Shown: one piece after another, positions 17,235-26,115 of the stretch
How the letters are laid out: every line of letters begins with the position of its first letter
How positions within the stretch are numbered: the first letter of the stretch is position 1
Source: Sarcina sp. DSM 11001
Lineage (GTDB): Bacteria; Bacillota; Clostridia; Lachnospirales; Lachnospiraceae
Assembly: GCF_900101015.1 (NCBI RefSeq)
Contig: NZ_FNFZ01000025.1
Span: forward strand, 1-63,989
Direction: 5' to 3'
Length of the DNA: 63,989 nucleotides
Translations under genes and position numbers: made by a program
The notes under the pieces: generated by a model
Databases searched by the model: none
What the model saw: only the letters and a program-made list of their open reading frames with translations
What the model was told of the DNA's origin: nothing

Positions 17235-18125
17235 ATGAGTAAACAGAAAATGACTGCGAGGGCCAAAGAAGAAGCCCGTTGGGGATGGCTCTTTATCCTC
17301 CCTACGATGATCGGTCTTATCGTCCTCAACTTCTATCCCGTCGTAAACACGATCTATCAGTCGTTCTGCAAAACCGGCGACTTCGGCAAAGGCAATAAGT
17401 TCGTAGGTCTTGCCAACTACACGGCAGTGCTGAGCGCAGGAGAGACCTGGCAGTCCCTTCTCAACACGATCAAATACGCGATCATAGAGGTTCCTTTCGG
17501 AGTCGTGATCGCTCTGGTCCTCGCTGTATTCCTGAACCAGAAACTGAAGGGAACTTCCATCTACCGGACGATCTTCTTCCTCCCCATGGTCTGCGCTCCC
17601 GCAGCGGTAGCCATGGTCTGGAAATGGCTCTACAACCAGCAGTTCGGTCTTTTCAACAACATTTTGCACACTAATATCGCCTGGATCTCGGATCCCAGGA
17701 TCGCCTGGATCTCCATCGGTGTGATCGGCGTCTGGTCCGTGATCGGCTACAACATGGTATTGTTCATCTCCGGTCTGCAGGAGATCCCCGGTGACTATTA
17801 TGAGGCGGCCTCCATTGACGGAGCTACCGGCATCAATCAGTTTTTCAACATCACTGTCCCGCTCCTGTCCCCGACGACCTTCTTCATCGTGCAGACCAGA
17901 CTGATCGGTGCGCTGACGGTCTTCGACCTGATGTTCATGGTCATGGACAAGACCAATGTCGCCCTTGAAAAGGTGCAGTCCATTGTTTACCTTTTCTACA
18001 CCTACGCTTTCACAAACGGCAACAAAGGATATGGCGCGACCATCGTCATCGTCCTTGTCGTTTTCATCATGATCGTAACTTTCATCATGCAGAAAGCGGA
18101 AAAGACGCTCGTGTATCACAACTAA
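17235..18125 (+). CDS. Sugar ABC transporter permease, MalF/UgpA type
   Basis: A 296-aa membrane protein with six predicted helices and the EAA loop (YYEAASIDGATGINQFFNITVPLL), the ATPase contact of CUT1 importers. GGAGG lies directly before 17235, while the in-frame ATG at 17223 overlaps that site. It pairs with the permease that starts 19 bp after its stop. No ATPase gene is in the operon, as is common in Bacillota, where a shared MsmK-type ATPase serves several importers. Confidence 0.92.
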   Translation: MSKQKMTARAKEEARWGWLFILPTMIGLIVLNFYPVVNTIYQSFCKTGDFGKGNKFVGLANYTAVLSAGETWQSLLNTIKYAIIEVPFGVVIALVLAVFLNQKLKGTSIYRTIFFLPMVCAPAAVAMVWKWLYNQQFGLFNNILHTNIAWISDPRIAWISIGVIGVWSVIGYNMVLFISGLQEIPGDYYEAASIDGATGINQFFNITVPLLSPTTFFIVQTRLIGALTVFDLMFMVMDKTNVALEKVQSIVYLFYTYAFTNGNKGYGATIVIVLVVFIMIVTFIMQKAEKTLVYHN

Positions 18126-18144
18126 GGAAAGGGAAAGGTGAAAT

Positions 18145-18984
18145 ATGGATATTCAAACCAGAGATCGCCTGAACAAGGTGATCATGTATGTCATCCTGAC
18201 GATCATGGCTTTTATCATGCTCGTCCCCTTTGTCTGGATGATCCTCACGGCTGTCAAGACTAATCAGGAAGCCATCTCTGTTGCTCCTTTCTACATTTTT
18301 CCTCAGAAAGGCTGGCACTGGGAAAACTTCGCTACTGTCTGGAAGAGCTACAACTTCCTGATCCTGTATAAAAACACGCTGCTGATGATCTTCTTCCGTG
18401 TGGTATGCGCCTGCCTGACTGCCACCATGGCAGGTTATGCCTTCGGGCGGCTGCACTTTCCGGGCAAGAACCTGATGTTCTCCCTGGTCCTCATCCAGAT
18501 GATGATCCCTTCACAGATCTTCATCATCCCCCAGTATCTGATGGTCTCCAAGCTCGGTCTGCTCAATACCACAGCCGGTCTTGTTTTCCCGGGTATCGTC
18601 ACGGCATTCGGCACCTACCTGCTGAAAACAGGATATGAGGGCCTCCCCATGGATCTGGAGGAAGCCGCCGGTCTCGACGGCTGCAACATCGGGCAGAAAT
18701 TCCTCAAGATCATGATGCCCCTGACCCGGTCTTCTATGGTCTCCCTGGGTATCTTCACAGCCCTGTTCGCTTTTAAGGATCTGATGTGGCCGATGATCGT
18801 CTGCACAAACTCCGCGACGACCACCCTGTCCGCAGGTCTGGCCAAGATGCAGGGTCAGTACGGCAGTGATTATCCGTCCATGATGGCTTCCGCCGTTCTG
18901 GCTGTCATCCCCATGATCGTGATCTATATTATCTTCCAGAAACAGTTCGTGGAAGGTATCGCGACCTCCGGCGGTAAGCTGTGA
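18145..18984 (+). CDS. Sugar ABC transporter permease, MalG/UgpE type
   Basis: A 279-aa inner-membrane permease with six helices and the EAA motif (LEEAAGLDGCNIGQKFLKIMMPL). It forms the heteromeric channel with the MalF-type partner upstream (19-bp gap). It closes the three-gene importer operon; a hairpin at 19106-19145 follows. Confidence 0.92.
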   Translation: MDIQTRDRLNKVIMYVILTIMAFIMLVPFVWMILTAVKTNQEAISVAPFYIFPQKGWHWENFATVWKSYNFLILYKNTLLMIFFRVVCACLTATMAGYAFGRLHFPGKNLMFSLVLIQMMIPSQIFIIPQYLMVSKLGLLNTTAGLVFPGIVTAFGTYLLKTGYEGLPMDLEEAAGLDGCNIGQKFLKIMMPLTRSSMVSLGIFTALFAFKDLMWPMIVCTNSATTTLSAGLAKMQGQYGSDYPSMMASAVLAVIPMIVIYIIFQKQFVEGIATSGGKL

Positions 18985-19105
18985 TTCTCGATCTTTGATC
19001 CCGCAGGGGAAAAGCACACCTGAACAGTGTGAAATTATGGTGACTGCCTTGATCCTGCAGGGGAAAGGCCTCAGGCCATACCCTTAGATCCGGAATAAGT
19101 TAAAA

Positions 19106-19145
19106 AGAACAAAACCGGGGCTGTTATAGGTTCCGGTTTTGTTCT
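19106..19145 (+). terminator. Hairpin after the ABC importer operon
   Basis: A 13-bp perfect stem (19106-19118 / 19133-19145) with a 14-nt loop; the 3' arm contains TTTT but no long T-run follows. It probably ends or attenuates importer transcription before the small membrane-protein gene. Two copies of GATC(C)(C/T)GCAGGGGAAA lie in the 300-bp spacer just upstream. Confidence 0.55.
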
Positions 19146-19284
19146 GTTCATCAGCGAATGTAACGATTTTTATTCATCAGTGAATGTTCTATTTTTATTT
19201 GCAACTTTGTAACGCTTTTTATTCTTCATCTTTTCAGATCCACGGCTGCCGGAATAATATTCTGCATCGCAGGGAAACGCGTCT

Positions 19285-19968
19285 ATGTTCAACAGAATCC
19301 GCTCTTTTTTTAAAAGTGAATCCGATAAACTCAAAGGGCTGACCATGAAACAGAAGCTTGGTTATGTCCGCGACTACTACTGGCTCCAGATCTCTCTGGT
19401 CGTGATCGTCCTTACCCTTGGTTCCTTTGTGATCTACCGCGTACGGACCACACTCTCCGACCACTGGTTCTACCTCATGCTCGCCAACACGCGGGAGGAA
19501 GCCGGGACGAACTCCCCGCTCTGGAAGGGATACGTCGATTACAGTGGTTATGACCTGTCGGAAAAGCTGATCGAATTCAATGACGAGGCCTGGTTCGATT
19601 ATGGAAAAAACAAGGCGGCAGGAAATAAATATTACGAGATCTTCGTTGGATTCACCGATGTCGGGATCCTTGACGCAGTGACTATGGAACCTGACAATCT
19701 GACTTCTCTGGGGGAGAGCGGACGGCTCCTGGACCTCAATGCAGACAAATGTTCCCGGATCCGCGAAAAATACAAAGACCGCTTCCTGTACGCCATCCCT
19801 TACGACAAGGAATACAGCACAGATCCGGTTCCTGTCGGAATCGATATCAGCGACAGTATCCTCATGACCAGATATCATCTGTATACGGAAGGGTGCGCGA
19901 TCGGGATCGGGGCGCAGAGCGAACATCTGGAAGCCGTAGAGCTCTTTCTGGACTATATTCTCCAGTAA
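19285..19968 (+). CDS. Small membrane-anchored protein of the galactoside locus
   Basis: A 227-aa protein with a Lys-rich cytoplasmic N-terminus, one transmembrane helix (about 35-53) and a soluble C-terminal domain of about 170 residues outside the membrane. I do not recognise a named family. The tail (PVGIDISDSILMTRYHLY ... AVELFLDYIL) faintly resembles the end of extracellular solute-binding proteins. Position between the importer and the YesL-type gene suggests an accessory role in sugar sensing or uptake. An ATG start is used; the ribosome site is weak (CAGGGAAAC). Confidence 0.6.
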   Translation: MFNRIRSFFKSESDKLKGLTMKQKLGYVRDYYWLQISLVVIVLTLGSFVIYRVRTTLSDHWFYLMLANTREEAGTNSPLWKGYVDYSGYDLSEKLIEFNDEAWFDYGKNKAAGNKYYEIFVGFTDVGILDAVTMEPDNLTSLGESGRLLDLNADKCSRIREKYKDRFLYAIPYDKEYSTDPVPVGIDISDSILMTRYHLYTEGCAIGIGAQSEHLEAVELFLDYILQ

Positions 19969-20026
19969 ACCTCTGTTAAACCGCCGCCCGAGAATCCCCC
20001 TGAAAAAAGAAAGACAGAAACTGACA

Positions 20027-20160
20027 GCCGGATAAAAAAGATCAGACAAAAAAGCCGGATCAAAGAGATCAGATAAAGAAGCCGGATAAAAAAGATCGGA
20101 CAAAAAAGCCGGATTAAAGAAATTGGATAAAAAGCCGGATTAAAGAGATCGGATAAGCAA
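20027..20160 (+). repeat. Tandem array of five 27-bp units upstream of yesL-like gene
   Basis: Five adjacent copies starting GCCGGAT start at 20027, 20054, 20081, 20108 and 20134 (the fourth is 26 bp, the rest 27). Copies 1 and 3 are nearly identical, suggesting duplication of a two-unit block. The array ends 37 bp before the yesL-like ATG. No protein is encoded through it. Confidence 0.85.
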
Positions 20161-20197
20161 CGGTAAAGGAAAAAAAGGATTATAAGAGGATCAGATT

Positions 20198-21019
20198 ATG
20201 AACGAACTGCTCAGCAGTTTTCTCAGCAATGACAGTGCCTTCGGGAAGCTTATGACGCGCTGCGGTGTGGTCATCGGAGCAAATCTCATGTTCGTCCTGT
20301 TCAGTCTGCCTGTGATCACGATCGGAGCGTCCAGCGCTGCCCTCCATTATGTCATGCTCAAGGCCCTGCGTGGAGACGGACAGATCAACCCCTTCAAATG
20401 CTTCTGGCAGGGTTTTCGAAGCAATTTCAGGCAGGCCACCATCGCCTGGCTCCTTATAGCCGCTTTGGCAGTCTTCCTGCTCTTTGACCTGCGGATCTGC
20501 CTCCAGACCGGAATGCCGCTGGAACTGTTAAAATACCCGCTCTACGGCATGCTGCTGGCTGAGGCTATTCTCGCAGTCTGCCTGTTTCCGGTCATGGCCG
20601 CCTTTGAAGACACCCTGCCCCGCCTGCTGCGAAACACCTTTTATTTTGCCATTAAGCGGGCATATGTCCTTCCGGTCCTTTTGTTTTTCAATTTTTTCCC
20701 CCTCTATCTCACCTATACGGATCCCCAGATGATGCCCCTCTATGCCTTTCTCTGGGTCTTCTTCGGATACGGCGCCATCGCCATGCTCAACAGCAGGCTC
20801 CTGCTTCCAGCCATGAAGCCATGGCTTCCCCTGGTCGATGAGTACGGCGATTTCATCCTCACAGAGGAGGGAGAAAAGCAGACTGCCGCAGGGGAAAACC
20901 TGGCGGGCGGGACTGAAGGCTCCAAAGCGGCAGGTCTATACCGGTCCGATACCAATGCGGCAGATGAAGACCGCGCAGCACAAAAGACACTGGAAGACAT
21001 GGAGAGATTGGGAATGTGA
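20198..21019 (+). CDS. YesL family membrane protein (DUF624)
   Basis: A 273-aa protein with about five transmembrane helices in the first 200 residues. The N-terminal region (GVVIGANLMFVLFSLPVITI, then SSAALHYVMLKALRGDG) is diagnostic of YesL/DUF624, found beside oligosaccharide ABC importers and glycosidases in Bacillota. The hydrophilic tail (about 215-273) is Glu/Ala-rich. The molecular function of the family is not established; context suggests a partner of the carbohydrate importer. Confidence 0.85.
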   Translation: MNELLSSFLSNDSAFGKLMTRCGVVIGANLMFVLFSLPVITIGASSAALHYVMLKALRGDGQINPFKCFWQGFRSNFRQATIAWLLIAALAVFLLFDLRICLQTGMPLELLKYPLYGMLLAEAILAVCLFPVMAAFEDTLPRLLRNTFYFAIKRAYVLPVLLFFNFFPLYLTYTDPQMMPLYAFLWVFFGYGAIAMLNSRLLLPAMKPWLPLVDEYGDFILTEEGEKQTAAGENLAGGTEGSKAAGLYRSDTNAADEDRAAQKTLEDMERLGM

Positions 21020-21125
21020 CCATATTTCCACAACCTTTTACATACCCGGACTTGTATGCAGCTCAGAACGTATACAATCAGAAAATGATTTGCTGAATTC
21101 CTTCAGAGGTCCGGATATGTTATAC

Positions 21126-21140
21126 TTGAAACCGGTTTCA
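21126..21140 (+). promoter_or_regulatory. Catabolite-repression (cre/LacI-type) palindrome upstream of second GH36
   Basis: TTGAAACCGGTTTCA fits the CcpA cre consensus WTGNAANCGNWNNCW at every fixed position and contains a perfect 12-bp palindrome. TATACT lies immediately upstream (21121-21126), so bound protein would cover the start of transcription. A dedicated LacI/GalR-family regulator is the alternative reader. It is about 110 bp upstream of the GH36 ATG. Confidence 0.65.
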
Positions 21141-21252
21141 GAATCTCGTTATCGAGTATGCAGCCTGATAACAATGAAACAAAGCACGTTCAGGCAGGCT
21201 AAACTGTGATTGTTAACAGCCATAATATTTACGACAAGAAAAGAGGAAGCAT

Positions 21253-23514
21253 ATGAATATCCGCTATTTCGAGAAAGAAAGAATCTTTAAAATCGACACA
21301 GAACACGTCAGCTATGTGATGGCTGTTATCGATGAAGAGCAGTTTCTGGAACACGTCTACTTCGGGAGACGTCTGCAGGATTCTGATCTGCGTTATCTCC
21401 TCCGGCATCAGGAAGCTCCTTTTCTGCCCTCCACAAACGGCGGGGAGAGGGGCAAGGTCCTGGCCTGTATGAAACATGAACTGCCCGGGGAGCTGGGCGG
21501 CGACCACCGCGATGGAGCCGTCACGGTCCGGAGCGCGGGCGGACACACCGCTTTGCAGCCCTATTATGTTTCCCACAGGATCTACCGGGGAAAAGACAGG
21601 CTCGAAGGGCTTCCCGCCACTTTCGGCCATCCGGAAGAGACAATGACCCTCGAGATCACAATGGAAGATCCGGTCCTGGGCGTACGCTTTCTTTTATCCT
21701 GGTCCATCTTTTCCGACAATGATGCTGTCATGCGCAGCCTCCGCGTCCTCAACTGCAGCGATGCGCCTGTCCGTCTGGAAAAAGCACTCTCCCTTTCTCT
21801 TGATATGGACTGCACCGACCCCGACCAGAAGCCTTTCCGTCTGCTCACCCTGGACGGCATGTGGGTCCGTGAGCGTCATATGAATTACCGCGACATCGGT
21901 TACGGCTTCCAGGGCGTCTCCTCCAACCGGGGCGAGACCTCCCACCATGAGCAGCCCTTCCTGGGCCTGGTCTCCCCCTCAGCGACTCAGCATCAGGGCG
22001 AGGTCTACGGATTCCACCTGGTCTATTCCGGCAACTTCCGCGGCCAGGTCGAACGTGATTCCTACGATACGATCCGCGTGACTCTGGGCATCAACCCGGA
22101 CCGTTTCTCCTTCACACTGCAACCCGGAGAATCCTTCCAGGCACCCGAGGGAGTCATGGTCTATTCCTGCCAGGGGCTGGGCGGCATGACCCACACCTTC
22201 CATGACCTCTATCGGAACCACCTGATCCGCGGGATCTGGAGAGACAAAAAACGTCCCATCCTCATCAATAACTGGGAGGCGACCTATTTTGATTTTGACA
22301 GCGACAAGCTTCTGGACATTGCCCGCGCCGCCCAAAAGGCAGGCATCGAAATGCTGGTCATGGACGACGGCTGGTTCGGCAAGCGCGACCTGGATGTCTC
22401 CGGTCTCGGAGACTGGTTTGTCAATGAAAACAAGATCAAGGGCGGTCTGAAAAAGCTGGTCGACGAAGTCAACGCCCTCGGTATGAAATTCGGCATCTGG
22501 TTTGAACCCGAAATGATCTCTCCCGATTCCGACCTCTACCGGGCTCATCCTGACTGGGCCATCAAGATCCCCGGCCGCACACCGACACAGCTCCGCAACC
22601 AGTATGTCCTCGACCTCTCGCGCAAGGAAGTCCGCGACACCGTTTATGATATGGTCGCCGCTGTCCTGCGCAGCGCCAACATAGAATATGTCAAATGGGA
22701 CATGAACCGCACTCTCACCGACTTCGGCAGCGCCTGCCTGGGAGCGGAAAATCAGGATGAGCTCTGCCACCGCTATGTGCTGGGCCTCTATGAGATGCAG
22801 GGCCGTCTGATCGACGATTTCCCCTATCTGCTCCTCGAAAACTGCTCCGGCGGCGGCGCGCGCTTTGATCCCGGCATGCTCTATTACAGCCCCCAGATCT
22901 GGTGCTCCGACGACACTGACGCCGTCGAGCGCCTGATGATCCAGGAAGGTACCTCCCTCCTGTATCCGCTGTCCACCATGGGCGCCCACGTTTCCGTAGT
23001 TCCCAACCACGTCGTCGGACGCAGCACCAGCTTTGAGACCCGCGGGATCGTCGCCCTGGCCGGCACCTTTGGCTACGAACTGGACATCACAAAGCTCAGC
23101 GAAAAGGACCTGGCCGCCATCCCTCAGCAGATCGCCCTCTACCACAAATACAACGACCTGATCCGCAGGGGTGACTATGTCCGCATCGCCTCCTATCGTG
23201 AAAACCACCTGTATGACTGCTACGCTGTCATTTCCAAGGATAAATCAGAAGCTGTGGTCACCTATGTCCAGGTGCTCAAAGTCCCCGAGGACCGGAGCCG
23301 GATCCTGAGGATCCCCGGACTCGATCCCGACCGTGAATATGCCGTCATCGTCGACCGCACCTCCGACATCATGCCGGAGGAGGATCCTACCATGACCCTT
23401 CCCGTCGGCCCCCGGGCCTGCATGCGCGGAGATGCCCTCATGTACGCCGGACTGCCCATGCCCAACTTCAGGGGAGACTTCCGCTCCGCCCTCATCTACC
23501 TGTCGGAGATCTGA
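21253..23514 (+). CDS. Alpha-galactosidase, GH36 (second copy)
   Basis: A 753-aa GH36 enzyme, divergent from the one at 13209. The nucleophile is Asp in VKWDMNR (about 483) and the acid/base Asp in WCSDDTD (about 553); VMDDGWFGKRD and NCSGGGARFDPG also match. It has no signal peptide. AAGAGGAAGC lies before the ATG. Against the first copy it differs around the +1 subsite (DDTDAVE instead of DNTKPLD), which may reflect a different preferred galactoside. A cre-type palindrome sits upstream, whereas the first enzyme is coupled to an AraC gene, so the two are probably controlled differently. Confidence 0.94.
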   Translation: MNIRYFEKERIFKIDTEHVSYVMAVIDEEQFLEHVYFGRRLQDSDLRYLLRHQEAPFLPSTNGGERGKVLACMKHELPGELGGDHRDGAVTVRSAGGHTALQPYYVSHRIYRGKDRLEGLPATFGHPEETMTLEITMEDPVLGVRFLLSWSIFSDNDAVMRSLRVLNCSDAPVRLEKALSLSLDMDCTDPDQKPFRLLTLDGMWVRERHMNYRDIGYGFQGVSSNRGETSHHEQPFLGLVSPSATQHQGEVYGFHLVYSGNFRGQVERDSYDTIRVTLGINPDRFSFTLQPGESFQAPEGVMVYSCQGLGGMTHTFHDLYRNHLIRGIWRDKKRPILINNWEATYFDFDSDKLLDIARAAQKAGIEMLVMDDGWFGKRDLDVSGLGDWFVNENKIKGGLKKLVDEVNALGMKFGIWFEPEMISPDSDLYRAHPDWAIKIPGRTPTQLRNQYVLDLSRKEVRDTVYDMVAAVLRSANIEYVKWDMNRTLTDFGSACLGAENQDELCHRYVLGLYEMQGRLIDDFPYLLLENCSGGGARFDPGMLYYSPQIWCSDDTDAVERLMIQEGTSLLYPLSTMGAHVSVVPNHVVGRSTSFETRGIVALAGTFGYELDITKLSEKDLAAIPQQIALYHKYNDLIRRGDYVRIASYRENHLYDCYAVISKDKSEAVVTYVQVLKVPEDRSRILRIPGLDPDREYAVIVDRTSDIMPEEDPTMTLPVGPRACMRGDALMYAGLPMPNFRGDFRSALIYLSEI

Positions 23515-23573
23515 CCCTCCCTCCGGAAAACCATGCCCGAACCCGCCGGCAATCCAACTATAATGCATATAAT

Positions 23574-23654
23574 GCCTCCGGCAGGCCATATATAATGCTT
23601 CCGGCGGGCCATATATATTACTTCCGGCGGGCCATATATAATGCCATCTATAAT
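23574..23654. repeat. Tandem 23-bp repeat downstream of GH36
   Basis: Three full 23-bp copies of a unit containing TTCCGGCGGGCCATATATAAT (start 23574, 23597, 23620) plus a partial fourth. They occupy the start of the 478-bp spacer between convergent genes. Confidence 0.8.
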
Positions 23655-23799
23655 GCTGAAACCGGCTGCGGATCCTGTATATCCGCAGCCGATTTCTATA
23701 TTTCTATTATTCTTTTCCAATTCCGTGAAAAGCGGCCGGAAAAATTATGAGGGGCAGTGCTTCAGAGGCGGAGCGCTGCCGCTCCCGGTTGGCAATATT

Positions 23800-23865
23800 T
23801 TATGTGATCAAAAAAGGAAGAGGACGGTTCTTTTCCTCCTCCTGAGAGGAAACAAAGAACCGTCC
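23800..23865 (-). terminator. Terminator for the leftward secreted-protein gene
   Basis: A 12-bp perfect stem (23822-23833 / 23854-23865) with a further short inner stem (TCCTC/GAGGA). Read leftward, CTTCCTTTTTTGATC follows. It lies 128 bp past the stop of the gene at 23993-24796. Confidence 0.65.
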
Positions 23866-23921
23866 CTGTCTCTCCTGTCTCCTTACGTCTGCCTCGGAGT
23901 GGACCGGGGAGCCATCCCCCA

Positions 23922-23995
23922 ATCCGGTCATCTAGTCCGGCCATCCTGTCCGGTCATAGAATCCGGCCGTCTGGTCCGGTCATCCGATCCGGTCA
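23922..23995. repeat. Short tandem repeat, 12-14 bp units
   Basis: Six imperfect copies of a GTCCGGTCATC-like unit abut the 3' end of the gene at 23993. A 122-codon frame runs through it on the plus strand but looks like a by-product of the repeat. Confidence 0.7.
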
Positions 23996-24796
23996 CCTTT
24001 TCTGAATAAAGAGTTTATATCTGCAGTCGGGGTCAGACCATTCTTCATCGCCTGTCTGAATATCAATGAAATAGGCGCGTCCTTTGGACAGGCTGACTAC
24101 CGCGCTCATATAATCGCCGGTAGGATAATAGTCTTTTTTCTTCAGCATTGTATTGCTTCCGTTCACCACTCTTGATCTGATCCAGCCCACCTGGCTCATA
24201 TTCTTCACAACTACTCTGTAATTCCCTGATGATTCGGGAACAAATTTAAAGTAGTCCGCATCGACCGGATAGGTGTGTTTCCCGTAGTAATTCTTGCCGA
24301 CTACTACGCTTTTGGCTGCGGTCATCGTATTCCCTTCCAGATCTTCTGCACCCCAGACCTTAAACTTGACTTTACCCGAGCTTCTGTTTGTGTTTTTGAT
24401 AATAACGTAATACCAGCTGTTTTCTTTCAGTGATTTTTTATAGGTATGTATATAACAATCATTTCCTTTGGTCAGGTTTTTGGTATCCAGGGCAGTGCCG
24501 GCATCCAATCTGTCTGTCCCACGCAAGTATATGTTGATCGGTCTCGCGACACTTACATTGGTAAGCCGCAATTCATAATAGCCTCTGTAGCTGTAAGTTT
24601 TAAATTTAAAAATAGAGTAGTCCTGTGAGCTGCCGATCGTGGTGATATAATCTTTGTTAATATCTATCACCTTTGCATTCCCTCTGCTGCTTCCACCGGT
24701 CACCCTGGTCTCCGCAGCTGAAACCGGGAACACGAAAGTCCCCATGATCAGCACTGCACACAGCACAAGTACCAGTTTTTTCCAGATTCTGTTCAT
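23993..24796 (-). CDS. Secreted protein of unknown function
   Basis: A 267-aa protein with a clear Sec signal peptide (RIWKKLVLVLCAVLIMG ... VSAAE; cleavage near residue 28) and TAGGAGG before the ATG. The mature part is beta-rich, with two halves that look alike: SIFKFKTYSYRGYYELRL and ADYFKFVPESSGNYRVVV. This resembles the bacterial pre-peptidase C-terminal type of beta-sandwich that recurs in secreted clostridial proteins. No catalytic motif is seen; probably an extracellular binding or structural protein. Confidence 0.6.
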   Translation of the reverse strand: MNRIWKKLVLVLCAVLIMGTFVFPVSAAETRVTGGSSRGNAKVIDINKDYITTIGSSQDYSIFKFKTYSYRGYYELRLTNVSVARPINIYLRGTDRLDAGTALDTKNLTKGNDCYIHTYKKSLKENSWYYVIIKNTNRSSGKVKFKVWGAEDLEGNTMTAAKSVVVGKNYYGKHTYPVDADYFKFVPESSGNYRVVVKNMSQVGWIRSRVVNGSNTMLKKKDYYPTGDYMSAVVSLSKGRAYFIDIQTGDEEWSDPDCRYKLFIQKR

Positions 24797-24850
24797 AATA
24801 ACCTCCTAATCTGCGAAAATCTATGAAAATATGTTTCCAGAATCACAAAC

Positions 24851-25357
24851 TCATGTGCGGAAGGTTTTTTCAAAAGCGAGGCGCGGATAATCATCCTCCT
24901 CCACATAAATCGTGCCGCAGTGGACAAATCCCAGCTTCCGAAGCAGGGCCTGCATGACGATATTGTCGCCATGGGTATCCATTCGCAAATGCCCGCACTG
25001 CTCAAATGCCCAGTTTATGCAGAAAGCCCCGATTCCCTTCTCGGACCCGTCCCCGGCGACTCTGTGAATGACGCCGTAAGGACTGTCATCGAGCCATGCA
25101 CCATCCGTGATGATCCGGTAGACCGGCTCGATGTCTTTTCCGTGAATAAAGAAAAAAGTACCGGCGACCTTTCCTTCATCATTGACGCAGACATAACTGT
25201 TTCCGCTCCGGATGTCACGATGGATCAATTTCTCCGGAGGCCAGTTGGTAGGCCCCCACTGGTTGGGGTTCCCATGCTCCGCCATGAACCTCCTCGCGAA
25301 ACTGTAAATCTCCATCATCCGGTCAAAATCCTGTTCCGTTGAATTCCTGATCACCAT
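24851..25357 (-). CDS. GNAT-family N-acetyltransferase
   Basis: A 168-aa protein with the GNAT pattern: N-terminal strand-helix (VIRNSTEQDFDRMMEIYSFA), central strands, a GSEKGIGAFCINWAF segment at the acetyl-CoA pyrophosphate loop and the C-terminal LLRKLGFVHCGTIYV strand. It belongs to a group common in Lachnospiraceae with NQWGPTNWP near residue 32. Substrate unknown. It is 55 bp upstream of the secreted-protein gene on the same strand. Confidence 0.82.
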   Translation of the reverse strand: MVIRNSTEQDFDRMMEIYSFARRFMAEHGNPNQWGPTNWPPEKLIHRDIRSGNSYVCVNDEGKVAGTFFFIHGKDIEPVYRIITDGAWLDDSPYGVIHRVAGDGSEKGIGAFCINWAFEQCGHLRMDTHGDNIVMQALLRKLGFVHCGTIYVEEDDYPRLAFEKTFRT

Positions 25358-25425
25358 ATATCCAATAGCTCCCCTGAAAAGCAGAAATCATTCTTCTACA
25401 TTCATGATTCCGCATACCGGTTTGT

Positions 25426-25926
25426 TTACTTTATCTTACCATACAGACACAAGTCATAAATTCTGCCATCTTTATAAACAGCATTTTTCTGCAGCCCTTC
25501 CTTCACAAAGCCGTTTCTTTCCAAAACACGCTGAGAGGCTGTATTCGGCGCATATACCAGGCCTGTAATGCGAATGATGTCCAGTTCGGCAAAAGCAGCC
25601 TCGCAAATCTGGCGAACTGCCACCGTCATGATTCCCTTAGACCAGAAGTCCGTCAAAAGTAAATAGCCTATTTCACCATCCCTGCAGTACACATCAGCTT
25701 TCTGCTCAACGGAGATATTTCCCGCAACCTTCCCGTCTACAACAATGGCACGGAACAGACCGTCCTTTCCGTCATGTTCGGATACCATCCCCAGCCACCA
25801 ATCCGCCGCTTCTTCTGTATAGGGGTATGGCATCCGGCCAGAAAGGAAGGACCGGTCTGCCTTATTGCATAGATTGATCAGATCCCCTTTCAGATCTTCC
25901 GACCATTTCACAAGCTTTATTTCCAT
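25426..25926 (-). CDS. GNAT-family N-acetyltransferase, RimJ/RimL-like
   Basis: A 166-aa GNAT enzyme of the Acetyltransf_3 type: GEIGYLLLTDFWSKGIMTVAV (strand beta-4 and acetyl-CoA loop) and the closing NTASQRVLERNGFVKEG motif typical of protein or small-molecule acetyltransferases. It is a separate lineage from its neighbour at 24851. Substrate unknown. Confidence 0.87.
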   Translation of the reverse strand: MEIKLVKWSEDLKGDLINLCNKADRSFLSGRMPYPYTEEAADWWLGMVSEHDGKDGLFRAIVVDGKVAGNISVEQKADVYCRDGEIGYLLLTDFWSKGIMTVAVRQICEAAFAELDIIRITGLVYAPNTASQRVLERNGFVKEGLQKNAVYKDGRIYDLCLYGKIK

Positions 25927-26034
25927 TCATTTTCCCTCTTTAAACCTGCTTTGACTGCTCATTGCTCATAATAAGAATACATTATTTACCAATATTTCTA
26001 AACAGATATTCAGCATTTCCAAAGAGCTATTCAT

Positions 26035-26092
26035 GCAATGCCATTTAGCCAGTTGTTCGACATCAATCGAACAACTGGCTAAATGGCATTGC
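26035..26092. repeat. 26-bp perfect inverted repeat with 6-nt loop
   Basis: Arms 26035-26060 and 26067-26092 pair without a mismatch. The hairpin lies between the leftward XRE gene (stop at 26116) and the GNAT gene. No T-run follows on either side, so it is not a standard terminator. It may be a palindromic insertion or a transcript-stabilising hairpin. Confidence 0.85.
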
Positions 26093-26115
26093 GTATGAGC
26101 ATCCTCAGTAAGAGA

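Noticed and set aside
19981-20197. CRISPR array at the 27-bp repeats
   Set aside because: Units are directly adjacent with no spacers, and no cas gene is present.
21979-23208. 409-codon open frame on the minus strand
   Set aside because: Antisense shadow of the second GH36 gene, in the same relation as the one opposite the first GH36.
23641-24009. 122-codon frame on the plus strand
   Set aside because: Runs through a short tandem repeat and a terminator hairpin; no ribosome site and no family pattern.
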